A stretch of DNA of 64,000 nt from Lederbergia lenta NBRC 16444 (GTDB lineage: Bacteria > Bacillota > Bacilli > Bacillales > Bacillaceae_C), in contig NZ_BCVC01000001.1 of NCBI RefSeq assembly GCF_001591545.1, forward strand, positions 992,001 to 1,056,000, read 5' to 3'. The position numbers were made by a program, and so were the translations under genes. Positions 9,073 to 18,623 of the stretch are shown piece after piece. Position 1 is the stretch's first letter. Each line of letters starts with the position of its first letter. Under the pieces are notes generated by a model, which was given only the letters and a program-made list of their open reading frames with translations, did no database searches and was not told the DNA's origin.

Positions 9073-10231
9073 TAAGGATGAAATAGATAAAAAAATAATA
9101 AAACTACTAGAGAAATTTCCCCATATAGAGGATGAAAGATCTAAGGATGACGTATACCAAAGAGTGAAAAATGGCATGCAAAGAAAGAAAAAGAAAGCAA
9201 TGGTCCTTCCGGCTTTAGCTATGGTAGCGGTAGTATCGCTCTTTGCATTTACAACTCCAATGTTAATCCAACAGTATAAAGGAAAGTTTAATACGGAACA
9301 AGCGAAGCAGGAGGATTTTTCAATTGTTTCTGAGGAGAAGGCCGATAGGTCTATTCAGACGAAAAGGAATATGGATAGAAGTGAATCTGAGATAATTCAA
9401 TCGTCTGAAGAGCCGAATATGATTACTTCTGTTTATAACGAGGAAATACAAACAAACGCTATCGTTACGTTAGGTGTTGTTACAGCTGATGCTATTGTCA
9501 TTCCAATAAGCATTAGGACAGAAGAGATTCAAAGAGACTGGTTGTCTACTTTTAAAGCATCCGCGCAACTAATTGATTGGGAGGCATTAGGGTTTAAAGA
9601 TTTATCGCCGTTATTATCGGCAATGTCCTATGATCAAGATCGTAGAATCTTGCACGTCAAAATAACGTCTAATAACGAGGAGTTTTTCCTTAAATATGAA
9701 AAGCAAATAATGGAAATGATCGAGTACACTGTGGGTTTACAAGATGTTGAAAAAGTAGCATTTATTAATGGAGAAAATGAGCCAGTTGAGCTTGGTGCTT
9801 TTGGAATCATACCTAATTTGGATCTTAGAAATAAAGCTAAAAAAGCTTATTACCTGTATAAACAAGCAGGAATGAATGCTAGTAGCTATCTTGTTCCATT
9901 CAAATTAGAGTCTGCTCATTTTTCTGACGCAGTTGCCAATATGAAAAAACCGCCTAATGATTTTTACCAGACTTTAATTCCGAAAGAAGTGACATTTTCA
10001 GCCGGGGAAAATGTGAATGGAGAAGCGCTCATAGCATTTAATGAAAGGTTATTGCTTGATGAAGGAGATGTAGCTGCTAAAATCAGAATGATCGAGGGGA
10101 TGTTATTAACAGCAAAAGAATATGGATATAAAACTGTCCAATTTGAAAACATTGAGCCATTGGTTTGGCAAGGCTTTGATTTTAATAGGCCTATAGATGT
10201 TCCTTACTCCGCTAATCTGACAATAAGATAG
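9059..10231 (+). CDS. rsiX: Anti-sigma-X factor RsiX
   Basis: Encodes 390 residues. A cytoplasmic N-terminal anti-sigma region (1-40) precedes one membrane helix (about 47-68, KKAMVLPALAMVAVVSLFAF) and a large extracytoplasmic domain with a GerM/RsiX-like fold. It holds SigX inactive at the membrane. The start ATG overlaps sigX, with AAAGGAGGG only 2-3 nt upstream; an in-frame TTG at 9065 would have better spacing and cannot be excluded. Identity rests mainly on position after sigX and the topology; sequence divergence in the outer domain is normal for this family. Confidence 0.88.
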   Translation: MKLNNKDEIDKKIIKLLEKFPHIEDERSKDDVYQRVKNGMQRKKKKAMVLPALAMVAVVSLFAFTTPMLIQQYKGKFNTEQAKQEDFSIVSEEKADRSIQTKRNMDRSESEIIQSSEEPNMITSVYNEEIQTNAIVTLGVVTADAIVIPISIRTEEIQRDWLSTFKASAQLIDWEALGFKDLSPLLSAMSYDQDRRILHVKITSNNEEFFLKYEKQIMEMIEYTVGLQDVEKVAFINGENEPVELGAFGIIPNLDLRNKAKKAYYLYKQAGMNASSYLVPFKLESAHFSDAVANMKKPPNDFYQTLIPKEVTFSAGENVNGEALIAFNERLLLDEGDVAAKIRMIEGMLLTAKEYGYKTVQFENIEPLVWQGFDFNRPIDVPYSANLTIR

Positions 10232-10288
10232 CCAACGCAAGAACCAACCTATGGATAGATGGTATTTGTAGAAATAGATGCTTAGTCC

Positions 10289-10317
10289 TTCACAATTGTA
10301 AAGAAATAGTGTATAAT
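10289..10317 (+). promoter_or_regulatory. Sigma-A promoter of the ribU leader
   Basis: TTCACA (10289-10294), a 17-nt spacer and a perfect TATAAT (10312-10317). Transcription would begin near 10324, just before the FMN aptamer. Confidence 0.7.
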
Positions 10318-10342
10318 TTCTATGTACAATAAAATACGATTC

Positions 10343-10478
10343 ATCTTCGGGGCGTGGTGAAATTCCCGACCGGCGGTAATGAGGCAGTATTTGCTTATAA
10401 GCCCGCGAGCCTTTTTTAAGGCAGGATTTGGTGAGATTCCAAAGCCGACAGTATAGTCTGGATGGGAGAAGATGGAGG
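10343..10478 (+). promoter_or_regulatory. FMN riboswitch (RFN element)
   Basis: The conserved RFN core is readable: TTCGGGGCGTGGTGAAATTC at the 5' side, CCCGACCGGCGGTAA, AGCCCGCGAGCC, GGATTTGGTGAGATTCCAAAGCCGACAGT and GATGGGAGAAGATGGA at the 3' side. Such aptamers bind flavin mononucleotide and shut off riboflavin genes when FMN is plentiful. Here it lies in the ribU leader, and a terminator stands 60 nt downstream. Confidence 0.95.
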
Positions 10479-10536
10479 TTGCCTAGTGTTCAAAATGCAG
10501 GTTTTGAACGCTTGTTAAAGCATGCCTGATAATTCT

Positions 10537-10567
10537 CCCTCAAAGAATCTTTCTTTGAGGGTTTTTA
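10537..10567 (+). terminator. FMN-riboswitch expression-platform terminator
   Basis: CCCTCAAAG (10537-10545) pairs with CTTTGAGGG (10553-10561), followed by TTTTTATTT. A separate hairpin GTTCAAAA / TTTTGAAC (10488-10509) lies between the aptamer and this stem and may take part in the switch. Confidence 0.85.
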
Positions 10568-10635
10568 TTTGGATATGTATTAACAGAGGTCAACCTCTCT
10601 TCAAGAAGAGATGAATCTCTAAGGAGAGAGGAAGT

Positions 10636-11217
10636 ATGAAGAAATTTAGTGTGAAATCGTTTGTTGCAATTGGAATGTTGAGCAGTCTATCTTTTATTTT
10701 AATGCTGATCAAATTTCCTATTCCACCGTTTCCGGCATGGTTGACTGTAGATTTCAGTGATATACCTGCATTAATCGCTGCATTATTGTTTGGTCCACTT
10801 GCTGCTGTATTGGTAGAATTATTTAAAAATGTGTTAGATTACGTAATGATTGGAAGTGAAGCTGGATTGCCGATAGGTAATATGGCTAATTTTCTAGCGG
10901 GTGTTACATTTGTTTTACCGGTATATTATGTTCATAAACACTTGAAAATGAAAAAAGGCTTAGCGCTGTCTATGGTTGCCGGAACAATTGTGATGGCAAT
11001 TATTATGAGTATCATGAATTATTTATGGGTATTGCCAGCGTACACTATTTTATTAGGGTGGGATCCAATGTCCACGTCTGCGATGCGTCAAGTTGTTGTG
11101 GCGGCAATTCTACCATTTAATGTGATTAAAGGCCTTTTAATAACGATGATTTTTCTCCTGTTATATAGTCGGCTTCAAGTATGGCTAAATAAACAGAAAA
11201 CATATAAAAACGCATAA
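10636..11217 (+). CDS. ribU: Riboflavin transporter RibU (ECF S component)
   Basis: Encodes 193 residues (B. subtilis RibU/YpaA 190) with six predicted membrane helices. The sequence begins KKFSVKSFVAIGMLSSLSFILM and holds the family features FPAWLTVDFSDIPAL and FGPLAAVLVELFKNVLDY. It is the substrate-binding unit of an energy-coupling-factor transporter and would use shared EcfAAT units encoded elsewhere. The FMN riboswitch upstream supports riboflavin as substrate. The SD AAGGAGAGAGG (10621-10631) is flanked by complementary CCTCTCT sequence. It stands alone between two terminators. Confidence 0.95.
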   Translation: MKKFSVKSFVAIGMLSSLSFILMLIKFPIPPFPAWLTVDFSDIPALIAALLFGPLAAVLVELFKNVLDYVMIGSEAGLPIGNMANFLAGVTFVLPVYYVHKHLKMKKGLALSMVAGTIVMAIIMSIMNYLWVLPAYTILLGWDPMSTSAMRQVVVAAILPFNVIKGLLITMIFLLLYSRLQVWLNKQKTYKNA

Positions 11218-11245
11218 AAGTAGCGCCAATGTGGCGCTACTTTTA
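11216..11245 (+). terminator. Terminator of ribU
   Basis: AAAAGTAGCGCC pairs with GGCGCTACTTTT around AATGT, a 12-bp perfect stem that ends in T on the plus strand. It begins at the ribU stop codon. Confidence 0.88.
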
Positions 11246-11253
11246 TGTTATAA

Positions 11254-11284
11254 CAAAGCCACTCAAGAAATGAGTGGCTTTAGT
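11254..11284 (-). terminator. Terminator of fer
   Basis: AAAGCCACTCA and TGAGTGGCTTT form an 11-bp stem around AGAAA. It sits just after the fer stop on the minus strand, next to the ribU terminator, so the convergent genes each have their own. Confidence 0.8.
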
Positions 11285-11289
11285 TTATA

Positions 11290-11559
<270 letters not shown>

Positions 11560-11805
11560 TCAATTATACCTTACTTTTTTGGAAAATGGATATTCAACAT
11601 TAGTATCCCCATCTATTATATTAATGTTCTGCAATGAACATTTCAACAAAAATTGCCTAATCAGTATAATTAATTAAAACTTTTTCTATTTAGTTATGAA
11701 GAAAGTAAATTATGGCGATTTCTGGAGAAATAAGATAGAAGTAGTCGAAAGACTGTTTTCATGATAAAATTAATGCAATGAAACGTAAGAGGGGAACCGA
11801 TAATC

Positions 11806-12861
11806 ATGACTTTTTTGCAAGCTGTGATATTGGAATGTTTAAGAAAAATTAATGAGGAAAGAACAATTTATTCTATTTATCATTTGCTAAGTGGTAAAAA
11901 ATCCTCCCAAACTATTCAAGATGCCCATCTTTTTCAACTTGATCATTATTTTAAAACGATCCCTCAAATGAATCGTATGGACTATAATTTTAATATTACA
12001 TGGTTGGCAGAATCCGGTTTTATATTTCAATTAGATGATTCGCAAAAATATAAAGTAACAGAACTGGGAGAGGAAAAGTTAAGAAGTATTTTGTATCAGG
12101 GACCTAAACTTCCCCACCTGAATGGGTGGAAGTATCAAGATACAGCCATTCTATTGTGGAAAAGACTCACATTGCTTGTTCAAACGGTTTCTCATCTAAA
12201 TCATCAAGATAATCGTTATCAAGCTATTCAGAGAGATCCTGACGTTTATAAATGGATCAAGCAATTTCTGAAAAAGTATCAAGGTGGAAGAAGAAACCTA
12301 TCAGCAGATTTATATGCTGAATTGCATCAAATCTTTTCTGGGAATTTCCCGGATAACCCACTATTGGTTGTATTAAGGCTAACCGGCCGCCAATTAATAG
12401 GAATGACTAATAAGCAAGTTGCAGATACATTAAGGATGGAAGAAACCGAATGTCATTTTAGATTTCTAAATGCGCTTCATTTCATCATTGAACAGACAAT
12501 CAATCAAAAAGAAAAATTTCCACTAGTACATATCATTATTTCAGATATATTCCAATCAGTTCCGTACACTAAATCAACATTAAAGACATACGAACTGCTT
12601 CAAAATAATATGACGATTGATCAGGTTGCTAAGGTACGCAGGTTAAGAAGAAGTACGATTGAAGACCATGTTATTGAAATAGCACTAATGGATCAACAGT
12701 TTTCAATAGATCATTTGATAGATTCTCAAAAAAGAGAAGAGATTATAGAGGCTGTAAAACTACTTGGTAAGAAAAAGCTAAAACCGATCATGGAAAACAT
12801 TGAACATGTCTCATATTTTCAAATTCGGCTAGTATTGGCTAGGTTAGGAGAAAGAATATGA
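11806..12861 (+). CDS. ypbB: YpbB family protein, helix-turn-helix partner of RecS
   Basis: Encodes 351 residues (B. subtilis YpbB 352). No catalytic motif is visible. A C-terminal helical segment (about 265-350, KTYELLQNNMTIDQVAKVRRLRRSTIEDHVIEIALMDQQF) resembles the HTH_40/HRDC-like region found at the end of some RecQ helicases, so the protein may complete the short helicase encoded next to it. The stop overlaps the recS start (ATGA), which couples their translation. The function is unproven. Confidence 0.88.
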   Translation: MTFLQAVILECLRKINEERTIYSIYHLLSGKKSSQTIQDAHLFQLDHYFKTIPQMNRMDYNFNITWLAESGFIFQLDDSQKYKVTELGEEKLRSILYQGPKLPHLNGWKYQDTAILLWKRLTLLVQTVSHLNHQDNRYQAIQRDPDVYKWIKQFLKKYQGGRRNLSADLYAELHQIFSGNFPDNPLLVVLRLTGRQLIGMTNKQVADTLRMEETECHFRFLNALHFIIEQTINQKEKFPLVHIIISDIFQSVPYTKSTLKTYELLQNNMTIDQVAKVRRLRRSTIEDHVIEIALMDQQFSIDHLIDSQKREEIIEAVKLLGKKKLKPIMENIEHVSYFQIRLVLARLGERI

Positions 12862-14321
12862 ACAAATATGATGTGTTGAAAAAGATGTTTGGTTTTTCTG
12901 AATTTAGAACAGGGCAAGAAGAAGTGATAGACGCTGTTCTTGATAAAAAAAACGTCTTAGCGATGTTACCAACTGGAATGGGAAAATCCTTATGTTATCA
13001 ATTGCCAGGATATTTACTTGGGGGTACAGTGCTTATTATTTCTCCATTAATATCTTTAATGCATGATCAGGTGGAGCAACTACGCATGATGGGAGAGCGT
13101 AAAGCAGTCGCTTTAAATTCTTTTCTCAAATCAGATGAGAAAAGAAATGTAATAAGAAACCTGGAAGAGTATAGATTTCTGTATGTTTCACCTGAAATGC
13201 TTCGGTCTTTGCAAGTAAGAGAAAAATTAAAGAAGATGAATATCTCCCTATTTGTGATTGATGAAGCGCATTGTATATCCCAATGGGGTCATGACTTCCG
13301 GCCTGATTATTTAAATCTAGGTCATGTGAGAGCAGAAATTGGAAATCCACCTGCATTAGCACTAACAGCAACTGCAGTGAAAGAAGTTCGTGAAGACATT
13401 AAAGAATTCTTGCAACTTCATCACACCGATGAATTTATTTATTCCGTTGATAGAGATAATATCAGTATCCTCGTAGAAAAAACGAATAGTTTTTTCGAAA
13501 AAAGGAAAAGTTTGTTAAGGCATGCGACATCTTTAAAAAAGCCAGGAATCATTTATTTTTCCAGTAAACGCCTTGCGGAGGAAACTGCTGATTATTTAAG
13601 TGACCAGGGAATAGGCGGAGTTGCGGCTTATCACGGTGGAATGGATCAAGAACAACGGATCTTAATACAACAGCAATTTATACATGACCAATTAAATATA
13701 ATTTGTGCAACAAGTGCTTTCGGAATGGGGATAAATAAAGAAAATATTCGCTTTATCATTCATTTCCATATGCCTAGTCAAATGGAATCTTATGTGCAGG
13801 AGATCGGTAGAGCTGGCAGGGATGGGGAAGCCAGTATAGCAATTTTACTTTATAGTCCTGGTGATGAACACTTACATTACCAATTAATGAATTATGAGCT
13901 TCCTGACGATAGCCATATAGAATCGTATGTTGCTATGATCGCTTCTAATAGAAAAGAAGAATTAATGTCAAATGTAAATATGAGCGAAACACAAACACGC
14001 TTTTTAGAACATCATTTTACATCTATAAAAAATCGAGTAGAGATGGTAGATCATATTAAAAATGCAAGAGATCTACGTATTGATCATAAAATGAAAAAAT
14101 TGAAGCAAATGAAAAATTGGTTGGAAGAATTAAATTGTAGACGAAGTCATATATTAGCTTTATTTGGGGAAGACAGTAAACAACCACCTAATTTATGTTG
14201 TGATCTATGTGGATTTGATATTACACATTATCGAGATACAACCAAACAAATAGATAAACAAATATTGTCTTGGGAAGAAATTCTTCAGCAATTGCTGTTG
14301 CCGGCTACTGTAAATGAATAA
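12858..14321 (+). CDS. recS: RecQ-family ATP-dependent DNA helicase RecS
   Basis: Encodes 487 residues (B. subtilis RecS about 496). Walker A is PTGMGKSLCYQLP with K43; motif II is VIDEAHCISQWGHDFRPDY with D135; then SAT-type motif (ALTATAV), and motif VI QEIGRAGRDG. A cysteine cluster near the end (CDLCGF and CRRS) matches the RecQ zinc-binding region. It lacks the HRDC domain, which fits the RecS class. It is a 3'-5' helicase in recombinational repair. It starts within the ypbB stop and overlaps ypbD by 8 nt. Confidence 0.94.
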   Translation: MNKYDVLKKMFGFSEFRTGQEEVIDAVLDKKNVLAMLPTGMGKSLCYQLPGYLLGGTVLIISPLISLMHDQVEQLRMMGERKAVALNSFLKSDEKRNVIRNLEEYRFLYVSPEMLRSLQVREKLKKMNISLFVIDEAHCISQWGHDFRPDYLNLGHVRAEIGNPPALALTATAVKEVREDIKEFLQLHHTDEFIYSVDRDNISILVEKTNSFFEKRKSLLRHATSLKKPGIIYFSSKRLAEETADYLSDQGIGGVAAYHGGMDQEQRILIQQQFIHDQLNIICATSAFGMGINKENIRFIIHFHMPSQMESYVQEIGRAGRDGEASIAILLYSPGDEHLHYQLMNYELPDDSHIESYVAMIASNRKEELMSNVNMSETQTRFLEHHFTSIKNRVEMVDHIKNARDLRIDHKMKKLKQMKNWLEELNCRRSHILALFGEDSKQPPNLCCDLCGFDITHYRDTTKQIDKQILSWEEILQQLLLPATVNE

Positions 14322-14886
14322 ACAAGATGAATTAATGAAAAAAATGACTGGGAAAGAATTAGAATTTCACTTATATTTAACACAGTTTCTATTATTATTG
14401 ATGTCTATCATCCTAAGTTTCTTTATGTTTTCAAGTTTATCCGATGTTTTACAATTATTCCATTTCGATTTAACTTGGATGGTAATTGGCTTCTTATCTG
14501 GTTTATTTGTAGTTTTCATTGATCTATTATTAATGAAAACACTGCCTAAACGTTATTACGATGACGGGGGGCTCAACGAGAAGATATTTTCCAACATGCC
14601 TGTTTGGAAAATTGCTTTAGTTTCTCTATTTATAGCACTAGCAGAAGAAATGTTGTTCCGTGGTGTTATTCAAACTCAGTTTGGTGTGTTTATAGCAAGC
14701 CTTATATTTGCACTCATCCATATCCGTTATTGGAAACATTGGTATTTACTTGCTAACGTAATAATATTAAGTTTTTTTCTTGGCTACATATATATATGGT
14801 CGGGGCAACAGTTATTGGCAACAATATCTATGCATTTTACAATTGATTTTTTTCTTGGCCTGTATATTAGGCGAAGTAAATCCTAA
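14314..14886 (+). CDS. ypbD: CPBP family intramembrane metalloprotease YpbD
   Basis: Encodes 190 residues (B. subtilis YpbD 189) with about six membrane helices. The CPBP (Abi/Rce1-like) motifs are present: EEMLFRG near residues 110-116, FALIHIRYW near 130, and HFTIDFFLG near the end; the Glu pair and two His residues are the predicted metal site. The substrate is unknown. The start overlaps recS by 8 nt and lacks a strong SD, so translation may depend on coupling. Confidence 0.9.
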   Translation: MNKQDELMKKMTGKELEFHLYLTQFLLLLMSIILSFFMFSSLSDVLQLFHFDLTWMVIGFLSGLFVVFIDLLLMKTLPKRYYDDGGLNEKIFSNMPVWKIALVSLFIALAEEMLFRGVIQTQFGVFIASLIFALIHIRYWKHWYLLANVIILSFFLGYIYIWSGQQLLATISMHFTIDFFLGLYIRRSKS

Positions 14887-14911
14887 TACATTCAAGGAGA
14901 AGGGATTTTAG

Positions 14912-15664
14912 ATGACAAAAAAGAAAAATGATCTGCAAGAAACACAAAAACACTCACTAGCTTCTCAGACATCAAGAGTGGATCTTCACGGTCATAAATA
15001 CAAAAAGAAAAAGAATAGTAAAAAAGAGCCTATTGAGCAACCTAAAAAGGAAAATAATAAACAACCTAAAAAAGAAAAAAGAAAAGTATCTATACCATTT
15101 ATATTGTTGCTAATAATATTATTATTGCCTATTAGCTCCATCAGCTATTATATTATTACAAAAAAAGATAACTCTACTGCGTCTGGAATAGTGAACAGTA
15201 TAGGGGAAGAGATCTCATTTACAACTAATAATTCATCTAATAAAGAGGAAAAACAAAAGTCTGACGATGAAGATTCAGACGACAAGAATAAAGCCGATGA
15301 GGAACAAATAAAGGCAGAAAAAGAAAAGAAAGCGAAAGAAGAAGCGGACAAAAAAGCAAAAGAAGAGGCAGAAAGAAAAGCTAAGGAAGAATCTGAGAGA
15401 AAAGAAAAAGAGGAAGCTGAAAGAATAGCGAAAGACAAAGCAGAAGCAGAAAAAAAGGCACAAGAAGAAGCTGAACGCAGGGCGAAAGAGGAAGAAAATA
15501 AGCAACAACAAATGGAGTATCATACTGTTCAGCAAGGAGAAACACTATATCGAATTGCGATGAACTACTATCAGAATCAAAGTGGAATAGAAAAAATTCG
15601 ACAAGCAAATGGAATATCAGGTAATGAGATATCCGTCGGCCAAAAGTTAGTCATCCCAAAATAA
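14912..15664 (+). CDS. ypbE: LysM-domain cell-surface protein YpbE
   Basis: Encodes 250 residues. A lysine-rich cytoplasmic N-terminus (1-60) precedes one membrane helix (about 66-86). An extracytoplasmic, charged alanine/glutamate/lysine coiled-coil stretch with imperfect repeats (about 110-195) follows, and then a LysM peptidoglycan-binding domain at 204-250 (YHTVQQGETLYRIAMNYY). AAGGAGAAGGG precedes the ATG. Position and architecture match B. subtilis YpbE. The low-complexity stretch produces long spurious frames on the opposite strand. Confidence 0.9.
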   Translation: MTKKKNDLQETQKHSLASQTSRVDLHGHKYKKKKNSKKEPIEQPKKENNKQPKKEKRKVSIPFILLLIILLLPISSISYYIITKKDNSTASGIVNSIGEEISFTTNNSSNKEEKQKSDDEDSDDKNKADEEQIKAEKEKKAKEEADKKAKEEAERKAKEESERKEKEEAERIAKDKAEAEKKAQEEAERRAKEEENKQQQMEYHTVQQGETLYRIAMNYYQNQSGIEKIRQANGISGNEISVGQKLVIPK

Positions 15665-15740
15665 CAATGAAAAATAATAAAGTTCATAAATTTTTTTTTA
15701 GTTCATAATTATAGAAGAAACGAGTCTGGAGGAGCTATTC

Positions 15741-16196
15741 ATGGATTCATTTCTTCTAATGATGGACGAACACACGGATGTAGTAACAAAGCAAATGTTG
15801 CAGAGCTTAATTAATAAAAGAGTGAAGCACACTCGCTATAAAACCATTCATTTTACATTGCTTATAATAGCTATGTTATATGGATTCATTGCACTATATG
15901 TGCTTTATTCACAAATAATTAAACCATATAGTTATACACTATTAGATATATTTTCGGTTTTTTTAGCAAATGAATTTATCTTATTTTTTCTTTTTTGTGG
16001 TTTTTTATTATTTGGATCAGTAAAAATATATTTTGATAAAAAGGAAAAAGCAGAAAAAGAATTTCATGAACTAAGATGTGAGATTATCGACAAAAGTAAG
16101 GATCTCTGGAAAAATGATAGTTGGGGAGAGCGCCATAAAGTTTATAAGTACCTGAAATCAACATATGATATAAACCTTTACCATGAAAGCAAGTGA
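15741..16196 (+). CDS. ypbF: DUF2663 membrane protein YpbF
   Basis: Encodes 151 residues with two membrane helices (about 38-62 and 75-97) and charged ends; the C-terminal half is a cytoplasmic helical tail. It matches the YpbF (DUF2663) family by length, topology and place directly after ypbE. No function is known. GGAGGAG lies 6 nt before the ATG. It is the last gene of the left syntenic block: in B. subtilis ypbG follows directly, here ypbG is 42 kb away. Confidence 0.85.
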   Translation: MDSFLLMMDEHTDVVTKQMLQSLINKRVKHTRYKTIHFTLLIIAMLYGFIALYVLYSQIIKPYSYTLLDIFSVFLANEFILFFLFCGFLLFGSVKIYFDKKEKAEKEFHELRCEIIDKSKDLWKNDSWGERHKVYKYLKSTYDINLYHESK

Positions 16197-16296
16197 CGAT
16201 ATGCAGTTACTTGCTTTTTGTGATAAGAAAAGTGTAATTATATTCAATTCAAATAATTTTCCTTATCCAATCCTACTGGCTAGACTTATAAAAGCA

Positions 16297-16328
16297 AATC
16301 GCCTGCCAAAAGTATTGGCAGGCGATTC
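16297..16328. terminator. Bidirectional terminator between ypbF and the SDR gene
   Basis: AATCGCCTGCCAA (16297-16309) and TTGGCAGGCGATT (16315-16327) form a perfect 13-bp stem with a short loop between convergent genes. Confidence 0.75.
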
Positions 16329-16343
16329 AAATTACGATATAAA

Positions 16344-17060
16344 TTAAGGGTTCGTTGACCATAATCCAGCAGACTTCACAAGGATTCGAGGGTGTAATTT
16401 CAACTGTGCAAGCATAACTTCTGCCAAATCTTCCGGTTGCATTACTTTTTCAGGATTGCCATCCGTAAGGTTTTCAGCGTAAGCTAAATCGGTAGCGACT
16501 GTACTTGGAGTCAGTGCACTCACACGGATGTTATGTTTTCTTACTTCGAGCATAAGTGATTCAGTAAGCCCGAGTAAACCGAATTTTGAAGCACTATATG
16601 CACTTGTTACAGGTGCACCTTTTTGTCCAGCGGTAGAGGAAATGTTAATGATATCTCCAGCATTCTTTTCAATCATCTCAGGTAATACAGCTCTTGTAAC
16701 GTAATAAACACCCATTAAATTTACATCGATAATGTTTTTGAATTCTTCTGGTGAAAGCTCAAGGAACTTACCGAATTTTCCGATACCGGCATTATTGATT
16801 AGAATATCAATAGATCCGAGTTCAGATTTGATATGATCGACTGCAGCGACAACAGAATCATTATCGGACACATCAGCAACAGCAACGGTAACTTTCACAT
16901 CATACTCTTCAAGTTCTTTAGCAACATTCTCAAGATTCGAGAACGTTCTACCGATCAATCCTACGTTAACACCTTCTTTAGCAAAAGCGATGGCAGTAGC
17001 TCGTCCAATACCTTTTCCGCCTCCGGTAATCAATGCGTTCTTTCCTTGTAAATTTTGCAT
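16344..17060 (-). CDS. Short-chain dehydrogenase/reductase, FabG-like 3-ketoacyl reductase
   Basis: Encodes 238 residues of the classical SDR fold. The NADP-binding glycine motif is [10 protein letters not shown] (about 12-21), the NNAG motif is at about 87, and the catalytic triad is S140 region ([11 protein letters not shown]) with YSASK. These FabG-like proteins reduce 3-oxoacyl or other carbonyl substrates; the true substrate is not evident. The ATG at 17060 has AGAAGGAG 8 nt upstream; an in-frame start 14 codons earlier is unsupported. It is monocistronic, lying between two terminators. Confidence 0.88.
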   Translation of the reverse strand: MQNLQGKNALITGGGKGIGRATAIAFAKEGVNVGLIGRTFSNLENVAKELEEYDVKVTVAVADVSDNDSVVAAVDHIKSELGSIDILINNAGIGKFGKFLELSPEEFKNIIDVNLMGVYYVTRAVLPEMIEKNAGDIINISSTAGQKGAPVTSAYSASKFGLLGLTESLMLEVRKHNIRVSALTPSTVATDLAYAENLTDGNPEKVMQPEDLAEVMLAQLKLHPRILVKSAGLWSTNP

Positions 17061-17267
17061 AATATATTCTCCTTCTATAAGCGTCATCTGTTTGTAATGC
17101 ATAAGTCAGTATATCAAATTCACAATAAGATTCCTAAATAATTAGCTTATATATATATATATTGGCATTTTCGTAAGGAACTATCATTCCTGTTTAGAAA
17201 AAACAAAAATAGTCCCATTACTTACCGAATTTCTTTTAATTTTAGATATCTTATCTTAATAAATGCA

Positions 17268-17296
17268 AAACCTTCCCAGTATAAGGAAGGTTTTAA
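17268..17296 (-). terminator. Terminator of the YeeE/YedE gene
   Basis: AAAACCTTCC and GGAAGGTTTT form a 10-bp stem around CAGTATAA. It lies 22 nt beyond the stop codon of the minus-strand transporter gene. Confidence 0.75.
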
Positions 17297-17317
17297 AAAA
17301 TCGAACGTATTTTCGTT

Positions 17318-18583
17318 TTAACAAATTGAATCTGTTGGTTTTGGATTTTTAAGTCCAAAGAGTGGTCGGATGAACAAAGCAAGAAATGTTCCAAGCATTG
17401 CCATAACCATCCAAACCCAACCATGTAAACTAAAGGAAGAAATACCACCAAAATAAGCTCCAATATTACAACCAAATGCAAGTCGAGCGCCATATCCCAT
17501 TAAAACTCCACCGATAATGGAAGCTCCAGCAATCCCCGGCTTTATTTTTTTAGGTTTAAATGTGCCTTGTGCTGCCGCCGAAATAAATGCGCCTAAAATA
17601 ATTCCGAAGTTCATCACACTGGTGGAGTCTGCTAAAACAGTTTGGCTAAGCGCAGTCGCATTTGCTCCTGAAAAATAGCCCCAGCTTGTGACATCAACTC
17701 CCACTGCCATAAGCGCTTTTCCACCCCACAAAGCAAAAGCGGAAGTAATGCCCCAAGGATTACCTCTGATTGTTAATGTTAATGCATTTAATATAGCTAG
17801 AATAATCGCTGCTGCAAATAGGGGCCAAGAACCACGAATAATTTTTTTAAATCCTTGTACGGTAGGAAGTGGTTTCATCATCGGTGGATTTTTCTTTTTT
17901 GCAATTTTGGTCGTGATCCAGTATATAGCTCCAAATAATATCATTTGGAGCAACCAAGCTCCAAAATAGCCTAACCCAGTAGATTCAGCAAGTGATATAG
18001 GTGGTAAGGAAGGTGTATCTTCCATCCAAAATGTGAAATGGTAGGCCCCTAACAGAGACCCTGCAATAAAGGCGATCAAGGTTAAAATCATTGATGATGC
18101 TCCGCCACCAACTGAATATAATGTTCCAGAGGCGCACCCATTACCAAGCTGCATACCGATTCCGAAAATAAATGAACCGAATAAAACACTCATCCCCACA
18201 GGAGACACATATCCAGTAGGTGTAATTCCTGTAAAGCTAAAACCATTAGCAAGTATAAGTGCGAATAAAGTAGATGCGATCGCAAGCATTAACATATGTG
18301 CTTGTAAGCCTTGTACATTGCCAACCGACATCAACCGTCTAAAAGCAGATGTAAAGCCGAAGCGTGCATGTAATAAGGTCATACCTAGCAGAAGACCAAT
18401 AATAAACAATAGACCTTGAGTCATGTTTGTGACAATGACAATGGAAATAAATAAAATAATGGCTGCAAATATGCCAATAACAACAAGTGGTTTTTGAACA
18501 GGTTTGAGTTCTGTTGTAATAGTTGTTGGCGTTTGATTCCATTTTGTTAATGGAGATACATTCGTTTGTGCTATTTCAATCAC
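17318..18583 (-). CDS. YeeE/YedE family sulfur-compound transporter
   Basis: Encodes about 421 residues with some eleven membrane helices arranged as two similar halves. Each half holds the family cysteine motif: GNGCASG near residue 150 and FGCNIGA near 370. These are the sites that relay thiosulfate in YeeE/TsuA, so uptake of thiosulfate or a related sulfur species is likely, though YedE members are also linked to selenium. A third cysteine is the last residue (DSIC). The start is uncertain: GTG 18583 is part of the AAGGTGAT ribosome site, and the next in-frame candidate, ATA, would be non-standard. Confidence 0.85.
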   Translation of the reverse strand: MIEIAQTNVSPLTKWNQTPTTITTELKPVQKPLVVIGIFAAIILFISIVIVTNMTQGLLFIIGLLLGMTLLHARFGFTSAFRRLMSVGNVQGLQAHMLMLAIASTLFALILANGFSFTGITPTGYVSPVGMSVLFGSFIFGIGMQLGNGCASGTLYSVGGGASSMILTLIAFIAGSLLGAYHFTFWMEDTPSLPPISLAESTGLGYFGAWLLQMILFGAIYWITTKIAKKKNPPMMKPLPTVQGFKKIIRGSWPLFAAAIILAILNALTLTIRGNPWGITSAFALWGGKALMAVGVDVTSWGYFSGANATALSQTVLADSTSVMNFGIILGAFISAAAQGTFKPKKIKPGIAGASIIGGVLMGYGARLAFGCNIGAYFGGISSFSLHGWVWMVMAMLGTFLALFIRPLFGLKNPKPTDSIC

Positions 18584-18623
18584 CTTTTTCTTATCAAATT
18601 AGTATGAATTAAAATCTAATACT

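Noticed and set aside
15148-15535. Long minus-strand frames rich in Ser, Phe and Leu across ypbE.
   Set aside because: They are the complement of the Ala/Glu/Lys coiled-coil repeats of ypbE and have no ribosome site.
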